From positions 1 to 42,163 of the forward strand of contig JAHFHU010000007.1 in NCBI GenBank assembly GCA_023246755.1: a stretch of DNA of 42,163 nt, written 5' to 3'. This document shows positions 7,525-17,739 of this stretch, one piece after another (position 1 is the first letter of the stretch; each line of letters starts with the position of its first letter). Below the pieces are notes generated by a model. It saw only the letters and a program-made list of their open reading frames with translations, was not told the DNA's origin and ran no database searches. Origin of the DNA: Candidatus Magasanikiibacteriota bacterium (GTDB lineage: Bacteria; Patescibacteriota; Patescibacteriia; Magasanikbacterales; 2-02-FULL-50-9b). The position numbers and the translations under genes were made by a program.

Positions 7525-8175
7525 ATGGAACAACCGGAGCTCCACCCACACAGCAAACTCGACACGGGCCAACGAATCGGAGTTGCCCTGCTTATTTGTA
7601 TAACGGCTCTCGTGATTCTGGTGACATTCCTTCAATTCAAATCGCACCTGTTTTCCTATGGCGTTCGGGGGAAATCTGATCCGCTTGCCGCGCTTGATCC
7701 AAGCGCAAAAGCAGAGAAACAGGAAGATGCGCTCAAGCACGTTGATACGGATGGCGACGGACTCACCGATTACGATGAGCTGTTTGTATATCACAGCAGT
7801 CCCTATTTGCGTGACACGGATTCAGACGGCGTCGCAGATGGTGACGAAGTGCGGCGCGGTTCAAGCCCGACCTGTCCTGAAGGAAAAGACTGTCTGTTCA
7901 ATCCGATCGTTGCGCAAGCAAATGCATCGTCAACGCCCGCAACCCTCACCACAAAGCCGACAAATTCAGGATCAAAACCATCGATGGACCTGAGCAAACT
8001 TTCACCGGAAGATCTGCGGACGGCACTCATCGAGAGCGGCGTGCCGGAAGCGCAGTTGGTAGGTGTCAGCAACGAGGATTTGATAAAAATAATTTTGCAG
8101 GCGCAGCAAGAGCAGCAAGTTCCGGCGGCGGCGACATCGCCAAATCCAGCGCAACCCGCATCTCCCACTCCTTAA
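7525..8175 (+). CDS. Membrane-anchored protein with thrombospondin type 3 (Ca-binding) repeats
   Basis: The protein has 216 residues from ATG 7525; a GTG at 7516 is also in frame. A short cytoplasmic tail is followed by one membrane helix (RIGVALLICITALVILVTF, about residues 18-37). Outside, two acidic repeats VDTDGDGLTDYDELFVY and RDTDSDGVADGDEVRRG have the D-x-D-x-D-G-x-x-D pattern of thrombospondin type 3 calcium-binding repeats. A Ser/Thr/Pro/Gln-rich tail with a small helical segment (LSPEDLRTALIESGVPEAQLVGVSNED) follows. It probably sits at the cell surface. Nine bases separate it from the giant secreted protein, so the two are one operon and may work together. No enzyme activity is suggested. 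Confidence 0.7.
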   Translation: MEQPELHPHSKLDTGQRIGVALLICITALVILVTFLQFKSHLFSYGVRGKSDPLAALDPSAKAEKQEDALKHVDTDGDGLTDYDELFVYHSSPYLRDTDSDGVADGDEVRRGSSPTCPEGKDCLFNPIVAQANASSTPATLTTKPTNSGSKPSMDLSKLSPEDLRTALIESGVPEAQLVGVSNEDLIKIILQAQQEQQVPAAATSPNPAQPASPTP

Positions 8176-8183
8176 CGTAACGT

Positions 8184-11100
8184 ATGCATAAGTTCGTTCA
8201 ACAATTCAGTCGCCAGATTGTCGCGGGCACGCTGATTTTTTCGTTGATCGTTCCAAATATCGCCAGTGCACAGTTGGCCGTGACCGCGCCGATCCTCGAA
8301 GGACAAACAATTCTCGATTATATTCAGCGCGCGCTCAAAGTTGTTTTTCGTAATGTTGTCGTGGTCGGCGCCGTGCAGGTGAGTCAGAAAGTTGCCAAAG
8401 AAGCAGCAGAAGGCGTTGCGAATTGGGTATGGGAAGGCGGAAGTGGGAAAAGCCCGCTTGCGTTTCTCGCAAACACGGGCGATTACGTCAAAGCGCAATC
8501 AGAAAAAGCACTCGGCGACACGCTCGACCAGATGTCAGAAGATTTTAAAAATGCGGACCTTCTTTGTATCGCAGATCCCGCGGCAGCGCTCGGTGTGCTC
8601 GGTGGTTTGTATGGAGCGCTTAATAAAGTTGCGAACACCCCGCCGTTTAAAAATGGAAGTTCCGCATACAAAAATGGTCAGAACGGTGAATTTTTGGCAA
8701 CGGGCTCGCTCGGAAAATGTGATGCGGGTTCTGTTATCGTTAATTACAAAAATTTAACCAACGATTTGTCGCCGGATCAATTGCTCAAGCGATTTAGTAC
8801 AGCGGCAACGAGCGGTGGCTCCGAAATTGATCAAATTGTTGCGTCGCAAATGCAGGCGATGTCAGCGCTCGTGCGTGAACAAAAAGCCGCGGAGCTCGAA
8901 CGACTCGCATCAAAATCATATAAAAATCAGACCGCGCCGATTTCGGGCGCTGTCACACAACCGAGCGAAGCAGTTGCTGAAGACGCAAAACTGAACACCG
9001 CGAAATTTCAAGCCGAACAAGAGCAGCGCCAGCTTTCTGGAATTTTAGCGTCCGGTGCCGAGGCAATTCCGGCGATTTTTGCAACGACGTTTGCAAATGC
9101 GTTGTCGAAAAAACTGATTGATAAGTTGAAGCGCGGGCAAGGAACGTTGCCATCAAACAAAACGGGTAATGGAAGCGGCGTTAACCTCGCAAATGTGTTT
9201 GGCGCGGGTAAAACCAATGGCAATTCAGCGGCGACATCATTATACTCAGACGTGAAAACCGTAACAATTTCCGAGGGTGGGCTTGATTTGCTCACCAGTT
9301 TTGTTGCATGCCCCGACAAATTTGCGGCGCCGGACAATTGTGTGATGGATGAGGCGTTTGCGTCTGCGGTTCGGGCGGCTGACTCGGGCAAAGGAATGAC
9401 GGTCAAAGAGGCGATTGAACAGGGGAAATTGGATCCAAAAAAAGAAATGGTTCCGCCGTCGCAAACTGCAAAAAATGAAGACCGTCTTTGCGCAAAAACC
9501 GCATATTGCACCAGCAATTTGAGTAAATTGCGCAAAGCGCGCGTGATTCCCATTGGATGGGAAATTGCAGCGGCGAGCGCAGACGGAACGGGAAAAACAA
9601 CGCTCGGCGACGTGGTCAAGGGGTTTAATGATTGTAAGTACAATGAAAAGACAGGAGTTGCCGAACGCGACGCGACGCATCCCTTTTGCCACTTGATCGA
9701 TCCAAATTGGGTTTTGAAAATGCCACAACATATTTGTAAGGCAAAAGTTTTCGGCCCACAATTACAAAGCGAGCTCGGGCCAAATCGTCAAGAAGTTTGT
9801 TCGGATCAGGTGTCTTGTTTGCAAGAAGACGCGAATGGACAATGCACCGGCGCGTTCGGGTATTGCTTGCGTGAGAAAAATACGTTTCGTTTTGACGCAG
9901 AGGAATGCCCCGCGCAATTTGCCGGTTGCCGAAATTATCAAAACACAACGTACGGCGCGATCAGTTTAGTTGACGCGACGATTGATGCAGGAACGTGCAC
10001 CGACAAAAACACCGGCTGTCGAGGATATTTCGTCGATTTTCTTCCGACCGGAGTTTTTGACACAAGTGCAAACGCGCAAAAAGTTTATCTTAACGCAAAA
10101 GCCGCAAGTTGTTCGGCGCAAAACATCGGATGTACGCAAGTGCAAGATCTTGCGGGTCAATCGAAATTTTTACGTTTGCCGCCTGCGGGGCTTGGGTGTA
10201 AAGGTCTTGATTCCGACCCGACTGCGTGTAATCAATATGCGAAAGCGTGTGGCGTTGAAGAAGTTGGCTGCGATTTATATCAACCGATCGGCAGCAGCGA
10301 TGACGCGGTTCCGGGCGTTGCGACCATGGCAACACGCGATGTAAACGGTGCGGTTGTTGCGTGGAATGACGAGTGTGCGAAAGAATGCGTTGGGTATACC
10401 TCGTTTTATCAGGCCCCGACCCAAACCGAACCGATCGCAGCCGCGGCAGCAGCGTTTATTCCGGCATCTGCAAAATCGTGTACGCAAGAAGTTGTTGGAT
10501 GTGAGGCATATCAAAATATTGATTCTGCGGCAAAGGGCGGCGGCACGGTTGGTTATTTTGCGAACGTACAAAAATGTAGCGACCCCGCGGTTGAAAAAAA
10601 CCACGCGGTGTTTTATTCGTGGGAAGGGTCGGATCAGTCCGGCTATCAATTACATCAACACGATTTGGTTACGACGGCAAATGACGGCGCGCCAAAATAT
10701 GATATCGCAAATCCGGCATTGCTCGCGGTTGCGATCGCCGAATGTACGCCGGAAAAATACAAAGCACGCATCGTCAACGGCAAACCGGATCCGTTTTTTA
10801 ACGTTGACTGTCGCGAGCTGTTTGATCAAAGTGGTAAGCCGTTTTATCGTTTGATTTCGAAAACAATTGTTTCGACGCCGGCGTGTGTCGCGTTTCGAAA
10901 AGATTCGTCTGACGCCGCGAATTGCGCGGGCAGCAATGGGAAATTCGATGCAACAAATGGTTCGTGTGAGTATGGATTTTTGCCATCGGGCTCAACGCAA
11001 TGTAAACCGCAAGAAGTTGGTTGTCGCGCGTACAACGGATCCGCGGCGTTAAGTCCAAAAATTATTTTGAACGAATCGTTTGATGCGCTTGGGACGTGGG

Positions 11101-14100
11101 CGGGCGGACAAATTTCAAAAGAAGGTATCACGGTCGGCGACACGGTTTTGAAATTAACGGACGCGACCGCCGATCATCAGATCAGCCTCGTGCAAAATAA
11201 AACGTACAACGTTGTGTTTTGGGCAAAAGGGCAGGGGACGTTTAATTTGAAATTCGCGAGCGCGACATACGTGCCGTCAGAACTCATGCTCAACAAAGAT
11301 CCGCTCGTCGCGGGTCCGGAATGGCGTCGATATGAAGTTTCGTCGCCGCCAACGCCGTGGGCCGACACCGCGGCAAAATTAGTGTTCCAAAAAGTGGCAA
11401 GCGCGGGGCTGTATATCGAAAATATCAAAGTTAAGGAGCAAGTTGCGGTCGTGACGGTTCTGCGCAATTCATGGACGACGCCGTTATCGTGTGATCCGGT
11501 TTTGGGAGATGGAATCGCGGGGCCGGCGCTCAATTGTCAGGCGTATAAACCAAAAAATAACAGCGCACTTCCCGCCGCATACCTTACCGGCTTTACCAGC
11601 TTGTGTCGCGCGCCAGCAGCCGGATGTCAGAAATTTGTAAACACGCAAAACACGCCGGAAATTACGGAAAAAGAATTTAAATTTGGCACGGCGACGCGAA
11701 CAGTTCCGGGTGACGAGTTTACGTATGTCATCGCAAATGCAGGCGCATCGTGTCCGGCGGATGCGCAAGGGTGCAGCGCGCTCGGTCTTGTCGTGTCGGC
11801 AGGCAAAACCGAGACAGTGACGAAAATTAATAATCCGGGCAATTATCAAGCGACGGCATGCGAAGTGAAAGATGAGTGGTGCTCGACGTTTCCGGGTTCC
11901 GGCGGCACACAGCGCTATTTCAAATATCCGGATGCGTCAAAACAGTGCGAATATCGCGAAAATGTTGAGGTCAAAGGCGCGCCGCGCTCGGGCTGGTTCA
12001 AGTCGGGCAGCGACGAGCCGTGCTACGACAGTTTTGTTGCGGGCGGAAATTTTTACGGCATCTACAAAAACAAGGACAAAAATTTTACGGGCATGGCCGG
12101 CATGTGCGAGCCAGAATTTGGCCAATGCACCGAATTTATCGACCATGCAGACGTTTCGTTCGATCATCCGGCCGGCCGTTCGTACTTTTTCATGGACGAC
12201 ACACACGTCGATGCGTCTTCGTGTAACGGAAAAGTTAGTTTGAAGGAAGGGTGTGTTGCGCTCGATAACACGACACTCGGAAATAAAACAATCGCGACGC
12301 TCGCGACGTATTGCAAATCGGATGCGACGACGAATAGTTTATGTGCAGCGATTTTATCGGCGCAATATGCGAATGTTTCTGCGGGCGACCAGCAAAAAGA
12401 TGGTGCGCTTGTTACACCGGCCGTTGGCCCAACAAGTTTAACGCAAAATCCAGACACAATAAAAATGTGTAGTCGGGCGAACACAAACGGATTATTTGTT
12501 GCAACGGATTGTGACGCGCAATTGACGAAACTCAAGGATGCTTTGGGTGCTGATCCAGCAGCGCAAGCGGCTGCCGCTTCGTTGAAATGTGATGTGCAAA
12601 TAAATCAACAGCTGGTTGCGGCATTTGTGGCGTTGGCACACGCAGGTTGCGGAATTTTGCCCGACGCGAACACGATCGTAAAAGTTCGTCGCGATCGAAC
12701 ATGTGGCGAGTGGCTTGCCTGTCAGGGTGCGGTTTCGGTTTACGACAAAGCGACGCAGAAGTTTAAACAGGTTTGTACGGATTTGGGCGTGTGCAACAAG
12801 CTGTCGAGCGATTCGGGCGCGGTCGGGCAGTGCGCGAATTGGGTGACGCCGCAACAATTATCGAGCGAAGAAAATCTCCAGCGCTCGCTTCCGCTCACAA
12901 CCGCGCGCTACGTTTCCCGCAACGTCGGCTGGTACGGACGCGAATTCAGCGGCTATTCATTGTGGCACAAATTTCAACCAGACACGATCGGGCGATTCAG
13001 CGAAACGCCAAATGGAGAGCTGAAGATTGGGGTTGGGTTTGCAAATAAAAATGAATGTGTAAAAAATGGTCAAAACGTGATCGGTGACAAATGTACGGCT
13101 GCTGTATTTTTACCAGACGCTGTTCAAAAGTCAATCACAGCAGAATTCGACGATGTCAGCTTCGAAGGAAAATGTTTTGAGCAAAAATGTTGGTATCCGA
13201 TTGAGGGATTTGTACCAAAGAAAAATGCCAACGCGTTTGCGTACACGGAATCGTCGTGTCGCGGTTATCCGGAGCAGGATGCGCCATTTCCACAGAGCGT
13301 TGTGCAAGACGCAAACATGTTTGGTGTGGTCACGGACAAAGTGAGCGGGTTTGACAACGCGAATGTGTGCGAGCGATTTCGTCTTGAAAAGCCGACGCGT
13401 TCGGCGGAGTCATGGAGCAGCTTTGAAGTTTACAAGGGCATCAAAGGGGGCGACGCACCATCCGTCTTCGTGATCAAGAATAGTTCGTGTGATTGCTCGT
13501 ATAAAAAAGTTGAGTATGGTTCGATGAACGAAAAACACTACTTTGGATTGGGCGAGTATGCGGGCACAAACCCGGTTGGAAAATCAGTTCTGGCGTTATT
13601 TAACGTCAAAGGTGGTGGATTTCGTTGGTACGATGCAACTGTTACTGGTTTTCATGACGGTGTCTACGATGTTAAATATGGTTCTGATAATGACAATAAA
13701 ATAGACAATGGCGTCTCACCGCAGTATGTAGTCTTCAAGGATCAAACAGACGCCGCGCCACTTCAAATTGGAGACAAGGTGATTGCTGATTTTGAAGCAT
13801 ACAATGCAAATGCAGGTGATAAAAAGTGGTACTACGAAGGAGCGGTGACGGGAACGGGTGACAGCTATTCGGTCATGTTTGATGCGGCATTTCCGTTTCA
13901 GGTTAATGGCGCGCCCGCAGGGATACCGAAGAAACATTTTTTAAAGTTTCAAAAAGATCAATTATTCGCAAAAAAGACGCTCACGAGCGCAGTGACGGCG
14001 GGCGTTCCAAAGGGTTTATGTGGTGGCGGTTGGTTTGTGATCGGCTCTAAACTTCCATTCAACGGAGAAGCAGTTGTTGAATCAAAGAAAGGGTTGAGTT

Positions 14101-16901
14101 GCTCGACTGATTTTGATTGTATCGATGAACGTGTAGTGAAACTTAAAAATCCAATATCAATCAGTCAAGACGGAATTGATGGAAAAAAAGATATCGAAGG
14201 ATACTCATATCAATATTCAAGCGACGACGGCAAATGTGAGTTTAAGAAAAAAGAAACCACCGTTTATGGTTGGAAAGGATATTGTCTTGAAAAAGATTTT
14301 AGCGCCCACCTCAACAACACGCTCGACGACTATCCTTGTTTGACATGGCTCCCCATCGACGTTGCAGGACTTGATGTGTACAACCAATTTTTTAGCGCGG
14401 GTTACTCGGTTGATCCGAGTGGTGCGGGGCAATTCTATTGCGTGCAAGCGCAAGGACGAGCGCATGACGACAATGTGATTGGCAAAATGTCGTATGCGTA
14501 CTATGCGAACGAACCTGACGGCACAGGGCTAAATTATTTAAATGTATCTGCAAGTGACTATGCAAACAGCAAAATCACAAAATCTCAAGCGGCTGGATGG
14601 GCGTACGCGGGCGGTGCAACAGCCGGAACGAATGGGGTTGGAGACAACGATCAACTAACAAATGATTGGGCGGGATTTAAAGATTATAAACAGGCTGGCT
14701 TGGGAGATTTTAATTCTAAAGAAATCGACTATATTGATGTTATTGCAAAAGAAGGAAATAAATTTTTTCCCAAGGACTACGCGATGAAAATAACTAACGA
14801 CGGTAAGGTTCGTGTCTACTACAATGCAGGATTAACATCGGCAGATGGTGTGGGCTCCGAAGGAATCAAATGTCCGGCGCGTGCCCCGATGGCAGGGAGC
14901 AAGATGGGCTTGTATAATTTCTTGGATCCAAATGTGTTGAATCAGAAGTTTGTGCTTTCAACGTTAAGTCAACAAGTTCGTTGTGGCTCAAACGCTGGTG
15001 GCTCGGAGACGTGCGATCACTATTCGGGATCAGGCAGTGTTGATCCCTACTTCGTGTGTTCTGCTGGAGAAACATCGGTTAAATCTGAAATACAGCCTTT
15101 TAACACTGATGATCAGGCAATTGCAATTACCGGTGTCGCTCGAACAGGTTCAATAAATGGAACGGAATATTCTGAACAGCTTGCGAATGGTTCACTTTCT
15201 CAAATTTGGTTTGTACGTGTTGACAACCAGGCGCACTATCCAGCAAGTGGCAACTCAGGAGGTAAAGATACGACATACTACGGAGAGTTTGGGGACGAAT
15301 TTAAACTACACGATATTGTTCGTGGTTATAACAAGGTTGGTCCAGCGAAATCACATACGGACAGTATCGGATATAATGCCTGTCCTAGTTTGGAAGATTA
15401 TGTAGATGCGGGCGATAACGATTATCGAATTTTTGAGTCAAACACACAAAAAGCGTATCAAGTTGGTTACGAGTTGCGGTTTGTATTTGGAGATAATGGA
15501 AAGTTTTTAGGAATTGATGCAGCCCATTGTACAAACGCAGGGAAACATACGATCGAAGCGGATTGGATTGTCAAAGTCCACATGCGCAACGCGTGTTTGA
15601 AAGTCGCACAAACGACGCAGGGCTTACAAAACGCTGCGGCAACGAATCGGTTATGGAGTACATATCCGGCCGGATTTAAAAAAGCGACCGATGATCTGAC
15701 AATCACGGACAAAGGTGCGCTTAAAGTTGGTGCGTCCGGCGTCGTTGCTCCAGGCCAGCGGTTCGGTTCGCTCGCGCTAAATGAAACAGGACTTGACCAG
15801 CATGCCCTTGTGTATTCCTACCTTGAGATGACGGATGGAACAAGTGATGGATTTAAGACGGCGTTCAGCACGGGCGCGCAGGCATACAGCTGCGAAAACG
15901 GTTCGTGTTTGGGCAAGGCAGACGGCAAGGCTTTCAAGCCGAGTTTATTCGACGGTGTTACGGCGCTGCAAAACTTGTTTGGACGAATTTACAATGTATA
16001 CAAAACTAACGTTGGATATCTTGCGAAGTATGCGGTGGGTACAGAGTCTGACTTGGGACCGGGAAATAAACTTGATGTGACGGCGAAGGGTGCTCAGCAG
16101 TGGCCCGTCGTATTCGCGTTCGACCCGACGACCTGCACGGGCGCGCGCGGCGGCTCATGCACGCTCGCGCGCAAGTACGGGATGACGATCAATGGCGCGT
16201 TTGCGGACGGTGCGGTTGTGTTTGGTAAGGGATCGGTCGCGGCGACGATGCAGTTTTATGGGTATGCGGACCAGAATCAGATGCCGCTCAAACGCGTTAA
16301 AGTTGAATGGGGTGATGGCTCAAATGTCAAAAAAGAAGGTACGTATCGTAACCATAAACCCGTGTGTTCAGATCAGAAGGCGCCGGTTGCCGTTTGTAAA
16401 TTTGGAGATGCGGTCGACTACAACCATGTGTGCGTGTCCAACAAAGATTGTGTCGATGCAAAAGGTGTTGTTGCGGGAACGTGCGAGACGGATCCGGGTG
16501 GTTTGAAATGGTCGTTCGGTTCGTGGGGCGGGAATGGAAGCACGGACGAAGGCGCGTGTGAGCCAAACTTCTTCCAGTTCACGCACGCATACGTGTTCAC
16601 CCCAAACTGTGCGTTGAACGTAGGCGATTCGGGTAAAGCCGTTGTCGCTGATGCTGCATCAATCACGCAATACAAACTCGAAGGCAAGGTTGGTATCGGC
16701 GAGCGATTCTGTGTGTTCAAGCCGCGGGTGCAGTTGCTCGATAATTGGGGGGCGTGTAATGGTGTCGTGAGCAAGACGGATAGCGCGGCGACAGGGTATG
16801 GTGGTGTTTCAAAGAATTATGATTTTTGTGATTTGACTAGTGATCCATTTGATCACACCTTGTTCACCCCATACCAAGGCTACATCATCGTTAAGGAATA
16901 A
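8184..16901 (+). CDS. Giant secreted cysteine-rich surface protein (2905 aa)
   Basis: The signal peptide is MHKFVQQFSRQIVAG..., cleavage after Ala29 (NIASA|QLA). Residues about 30-560 are helical and Ala/Gln/Lys-rich. From about 560 to 1310 come at least ten Cys modules of the form C-x5-GC-x2-Y/F (CPAQFAGCRNY ~573, CTDKNTGCRGY ~602, CGVEEVGCDLY ~686, CTQEVVGCEAY ~763, CKPQEVGCRAY ~937, CRAPAAGCQKF ~1140). About 962-1090 looks like a jelly-roll carbohydrate-binding domain (SFDALGTWAGG ... GPEWRRYEV). About 1794-1926 holds two Tudor/agenet-like modules (RWYDATVTGFHDGVYDVKYG; IGDKVIADFEAY ... WYYEGAVTGT). About 2690-2830 is PKD-like (VEWGDGS ... FTHAYVF) with a cysteine-rich insert. No hydrophobic C-terminal anchor is seen. 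No full-length family is recognised; I infer a surface-exposed, disulfide-stabilised adhesin or envelope structure. The frame is intact over 8.7 kb. Confidence 0.8.
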   Translation: MHKFVQQFSRQIVAGTLIFSLIVPNIASAQLAVTAPILEGQTILDYIQRALKVVFRNVVVVGAVQVSQKVAKEAAEGVANWVWEGGSGKSPLAFLANTGDYVKAQSEKALGDTLDQMSEDFKNADLLCIADPAAALGVLGGLYGALNKVANTPPFKNGSSAYKNGQNGEFLATGSLGKCDAGSVIVNYKNLTNDLSPDQLLKRFSTAATSGGSEIDQIVASQMQAMSALVREQKAAELERLASKSYKNQTAPISGAVTQPSEAVAEDAKLNTAKFQAEQEQRQLSGILASGAEAIPAIFATTFANALSKKLIDKLKRGQGTLPSNKTGNGSGVNLANVFGAGKTNGNSAATSLYSDVKTVTISEGGLDLLTSFVACPDKFAAPDNCVMDEAFASAVRAADSGKGMTVKEAIEQGKLDPKKEMVPPSQTAKNEDRLCAKTAYCTSNLSKLRKARVIPIGWEIAAASADGTGKTTLGDVVKGFNDCKYNEKTGVAERDATHPFCHLIDPNWVLKMPQHICKAKVFGPQLQSELGPNRQEVCSDQVSCLQEDANGQCTGAFGYCLREKNTFRFDAEECPAQFAGCRNYQNTTYGAISLVDATIDAGTCTDKNTGCRGYFVDFLPTGVFDTSANAQKVYLNAKAASCSAQNIGCTQVQDLAGQSKFLRLPPAGLGCKGLDSDPTACNQYAKACGVEEVGCDLYQPIGSSDDAVPGVATMATRDVNGAVVAWNDECAKECVGYTSFYQAPTQTEPIAAAAAAFIPASAKSCTQEVVGCEAYQNIDSAAKGGGTVGYFANVQKCSDPAVEKNHAVFYSWEGSDQSGYQLHQHDLVTTANDGAPKYDIANPALLAVAIAECTPEKYKARIVNGKPDPFFNVDCRELFDQSGKPFYRLISKTIVSTPACVAFRKDSSDAANCAGSNGKFDATNGSCEYGFLPSGSTQCKPQEVGCRAYNGSAALSPKIILNESFDALGTWAGGQISKEGITVGDTVLKLTDATADHQISLVQNKTYNVVFWAKGQGTFNLKFASATYVPSELMLNKDPLVAGPEWRRYEVSSPPTPWADTAAKLVFQKVASAGLYIENIKVKEQVAVVTVLRNSWTTPLSCDPVLGDGIAGPALNCQAYKPKNNSALPAAYLTGFTSLCRAPAAGCQKFVNTQNTPEITEKEFKFGTATRTVPGDEFTYVIANAGASCPADAQGCSALGLVVSAGKTETVTKINNPGNYQATACEVKDEWCSTFPGSGGTQRYFKYPDASKQCEYRENVEVKGAPRSGWFKSGSDEPCYDSFVAGGNFYGIYKNKDKNFTGMAGMCEPEFGQCTEFIDHADVSFDHPAGRSYFFMDDTHVDASSCNGKVSLKEGCVALDNTTLGNKTIATLATYCKSDATTNSLCAAILSAQYANVSAGDQQKDGALVTPAVGPTSLTQNPDTIKMCSRANTNGLFVATDCDAQLTKLKDALGADPAAQAAAASLKCDVQINQQLVAAFVALAHAGCGILPDANTIVKVRRDRTCGEWLACQGAVSVYDKATQKFKQVCTDLGVCNKLSSDSGAVGQCANWVTPQQLSSEENLQRSLPLTTARYVSRNVGWYGREFSGYSLWHKFQPDTIGRFSETPNGELKIGVGFANKNECVKNGQNVIGDKCTAAVFLPDAVQKSITAEFDDVSFEGKCFEQKCWYPIEGFVPKKNANAFAYTESSCRGYPEQDAPFPQSVVQDANMFGVVTDKVSGFDNANVCERFRLEKPTRSAESWSSFEVYKGIKGGDAPSVFVIKNSSCDCSYKKVEYGSMNEKHYFGLGEYAGTNPVGKSVLALFNVKGGGFRWYDATVTGFHDGVYDVKYGSDNDNKIDNGVSPQYVVFKDQTDAAPLQIGDKVIADFEAYNANAGDKKWYYEGAVTGTGDSYSVMFDAAFPFQVNGAPAGIPKKHFLKFQKDQLFAKKTLTSAVTAGVPKGLCGGGWFVIGSKLPFNGEAVVESKKGLSCSTDFDCIDERVVKLKNPISISQDGIDGKKDIEGYSYQYSSDDGKCEFKKKETTVYGWKGYCLEKDFSAHLNNTLDDYPCLTWLPIDVAGLDVYNQFFSAGYSVDPSGAGQFYCVQAQGRAHDDNVIGKMSYAYYANEPDGTGLNYLNVSASDYANSKITKSQAAGWAYAGGATAGTNGVGDNDQLTNDWAGFKDYKQAGLGDFNSKEIDYIDVIAKEGNKFFPKDYAMKITNDGKVRVYYNAGLTSADGVGSEGIKCPARAPMAGSKMGLYNFLDPNVLNQKFVLSTLSQQVRCGSNAGGSETCDHYSGSGSVDPYFVCSAGETSVKSEIQPFNTDDQAIAITGVARTGSINGTEYSEQLANGSLSQIWFVRVDNQAHYPASGNSGGKDTTYYGEFGDEFKLHDIVRGYNKVGPAKSHTDSIGYNACPSLEDYVDAGDNDYRIFESNTQKAYQVGYELRFVFGDNGKFLGIDAAHCTNAGKHTIEADWIVKVHMRNACLKVAQTTQGLQNAAATNRLWSTYPAGFKKATDDLTITDKGALKVGASGVVAPGQRFGSLALNETGLDQHALVYSYLEMTDGTSDGFKTAFSTGAQAYSCENGSCLGKADGKAFKPSLFDGVTALQNLFGRIYNVYKTNVGYLAKYAVGTESDLGPGNKLDVTAKGAQQWPVVFAFDPTTCTGARGGSCTLARKYGMTINGAFADGAVVFGKGSVAATMQFYGYADQNQMPLKRVKVEWGDGSNVKKEGTYRNHKPVCSDQKAPVAVCKFGDAVDYNHVCVSNKDCVDAKGVVAGTCETDPGGLKWSFGSWGGNGSTDEGACEPNFFQFTHAYVFTPNCALNVGDSGKAVVADAASITQYKLEGKVGIGERFCVFKPRVQLLDNWGACNGVVSKTDSAATGYGGVSKNYDFCDLTSDPFDHTLFTPYQGYIIVKE

Positions 16902-16928
16902 AAAAACCGGACAGTGTTAATGTCGCGG
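16900..16928 (-). terminator. Rho-independent terminator of the lipoprotein gene
   Basis: On the minus strand a stem CCG(C)GACA / TGTCCGG with a seven-base loop (16907-16928) is followed by seven T residues (16900-16906). It ends the minus-strand lipoprotein gene and overlaps the stop codon of the giant gene. The plus strand lacks a T-run after the hairpin, so it is not a good terminator for the giant gene. Confidence 0.7.
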
Positions 16929-16992
16929 CCTCTTGCAGGTTGGTTTCCCATGATTCTTCAACTACCTGTGTGAGTGAAGTGGGTGCGTTTGA

Positions 16993-17733
16993 CTACAAAT
17001 CAAGCTTGTACTTATCTCCCTTGCCGCCTGATCCCTTGTACATGAGTACAACGGTGACCTCTTTAGTTTTGACAGTGTAGGTCACCTTGAATTGGAACAT
17101 CTCGGCGTCAATGACGTCTTCGAATTGACAGACGCCGTTTGCGCACTCTTTGAATGCGACTTCAGCGGCACTATCCGGTTTTGAAGAATCCGGAAACTTT
17201 ATCACCAAGTACATTTTAACCTTGAACGGGACGGTTTGTTCGCCCCAGAACTTCGGCTTGTACCATGGTCCGTATGGCAGCGCAACGGGGAAACAATAAT
17301 CCGAGTCGTGGATCGTGTCGCATCCGCCCTCGCCCTTACTGTCGAGAGGCGCGGCCGGCATCATGTTCGCTTTCGGATGGCCGTAGCCACCCGGATCGAA
17401 CTTCGCGGCCAGGAAATCCTTGGCCATCTGAACCTCATCACCTTTTTTCAGGCACGCGGGGCCGTCGGTCAACGTGACCAACTCCTCGTCGCTCGCGCAC
17501 GTCGGAGCGGCGTCAACTTTTGCCGTCTCCGCGCTCGAGCTATCGGCAGCGTCACCCTGCGCCTCGGCCGATTGGTCCGCCGAGCCTGTGTCGGCGCCAT
17601 CTTTCCCCGACAGCGATCCGGAATCGTCCGCGCCGGACTGGGCGTCAACTGCGCTGGAACTGTTGGTGTTACCAGCGTCCGCCGCGCAGCCGCCGAGAAT
17701 CGCCAACGTGGCGATCAAAAACAACTTTTCCAT
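16993..17733 (-). CDS. Lipoprotein with acidic Ser/Asp/Ala linker, probably horizontally acquired
   Basis: The protein has 246 residues from ATG 17731-17733, chosen because AGGAGG lies six bases upstream; longer in-frame starts run through the leader. The N-terminus MEKLFLIATLAILGGC is a lipoprotein signal with lipobox L-G-G-Cys16. Residues about 17-78 are a Ser/Asp/Ala/Gly-rich linker, followed by a folded C-terminal part with several Cys (APTCASDEE, GPACLKKGDE, GGCDTIHDSDYCFPVALPYGPWYKPKFWG) and alternating beta strands. The family is not recognised. Acidic linkers of this kind after the lipid Cys are common in Myxococcota-type lipoproteins (family knowledge); transfer is inference. The gene prefers Lys AAG and GC-ending codons more than its neighbours and has its own promoter, ribosome-binding site and terminator. 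Confidence 0.7.
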   Translation of the reverse strand: MEKLFLIATLAILGGCAADAGNTNSSSAVDAQSGADDSGSLSGKDGADTGSADQSAEAQGDAADSSSAETAKVDAAPTCASDEELVTLTDGPACLKKGDEVQMAKDFLAAKFDPGGYGHPKANMMPAAPLDSKGEGGCDTIHDSDYCFPVALPYGPWYKPKFWGEQTVPFKVKMYLVIKFPDSSKPDSAAEVAFKECANGVCQFEDVIDAEMFQFKVTYTVKTKEVTVVLMYKGSGGKGDKYKLDL

Positions 17734-17739
17734 TTCGAT

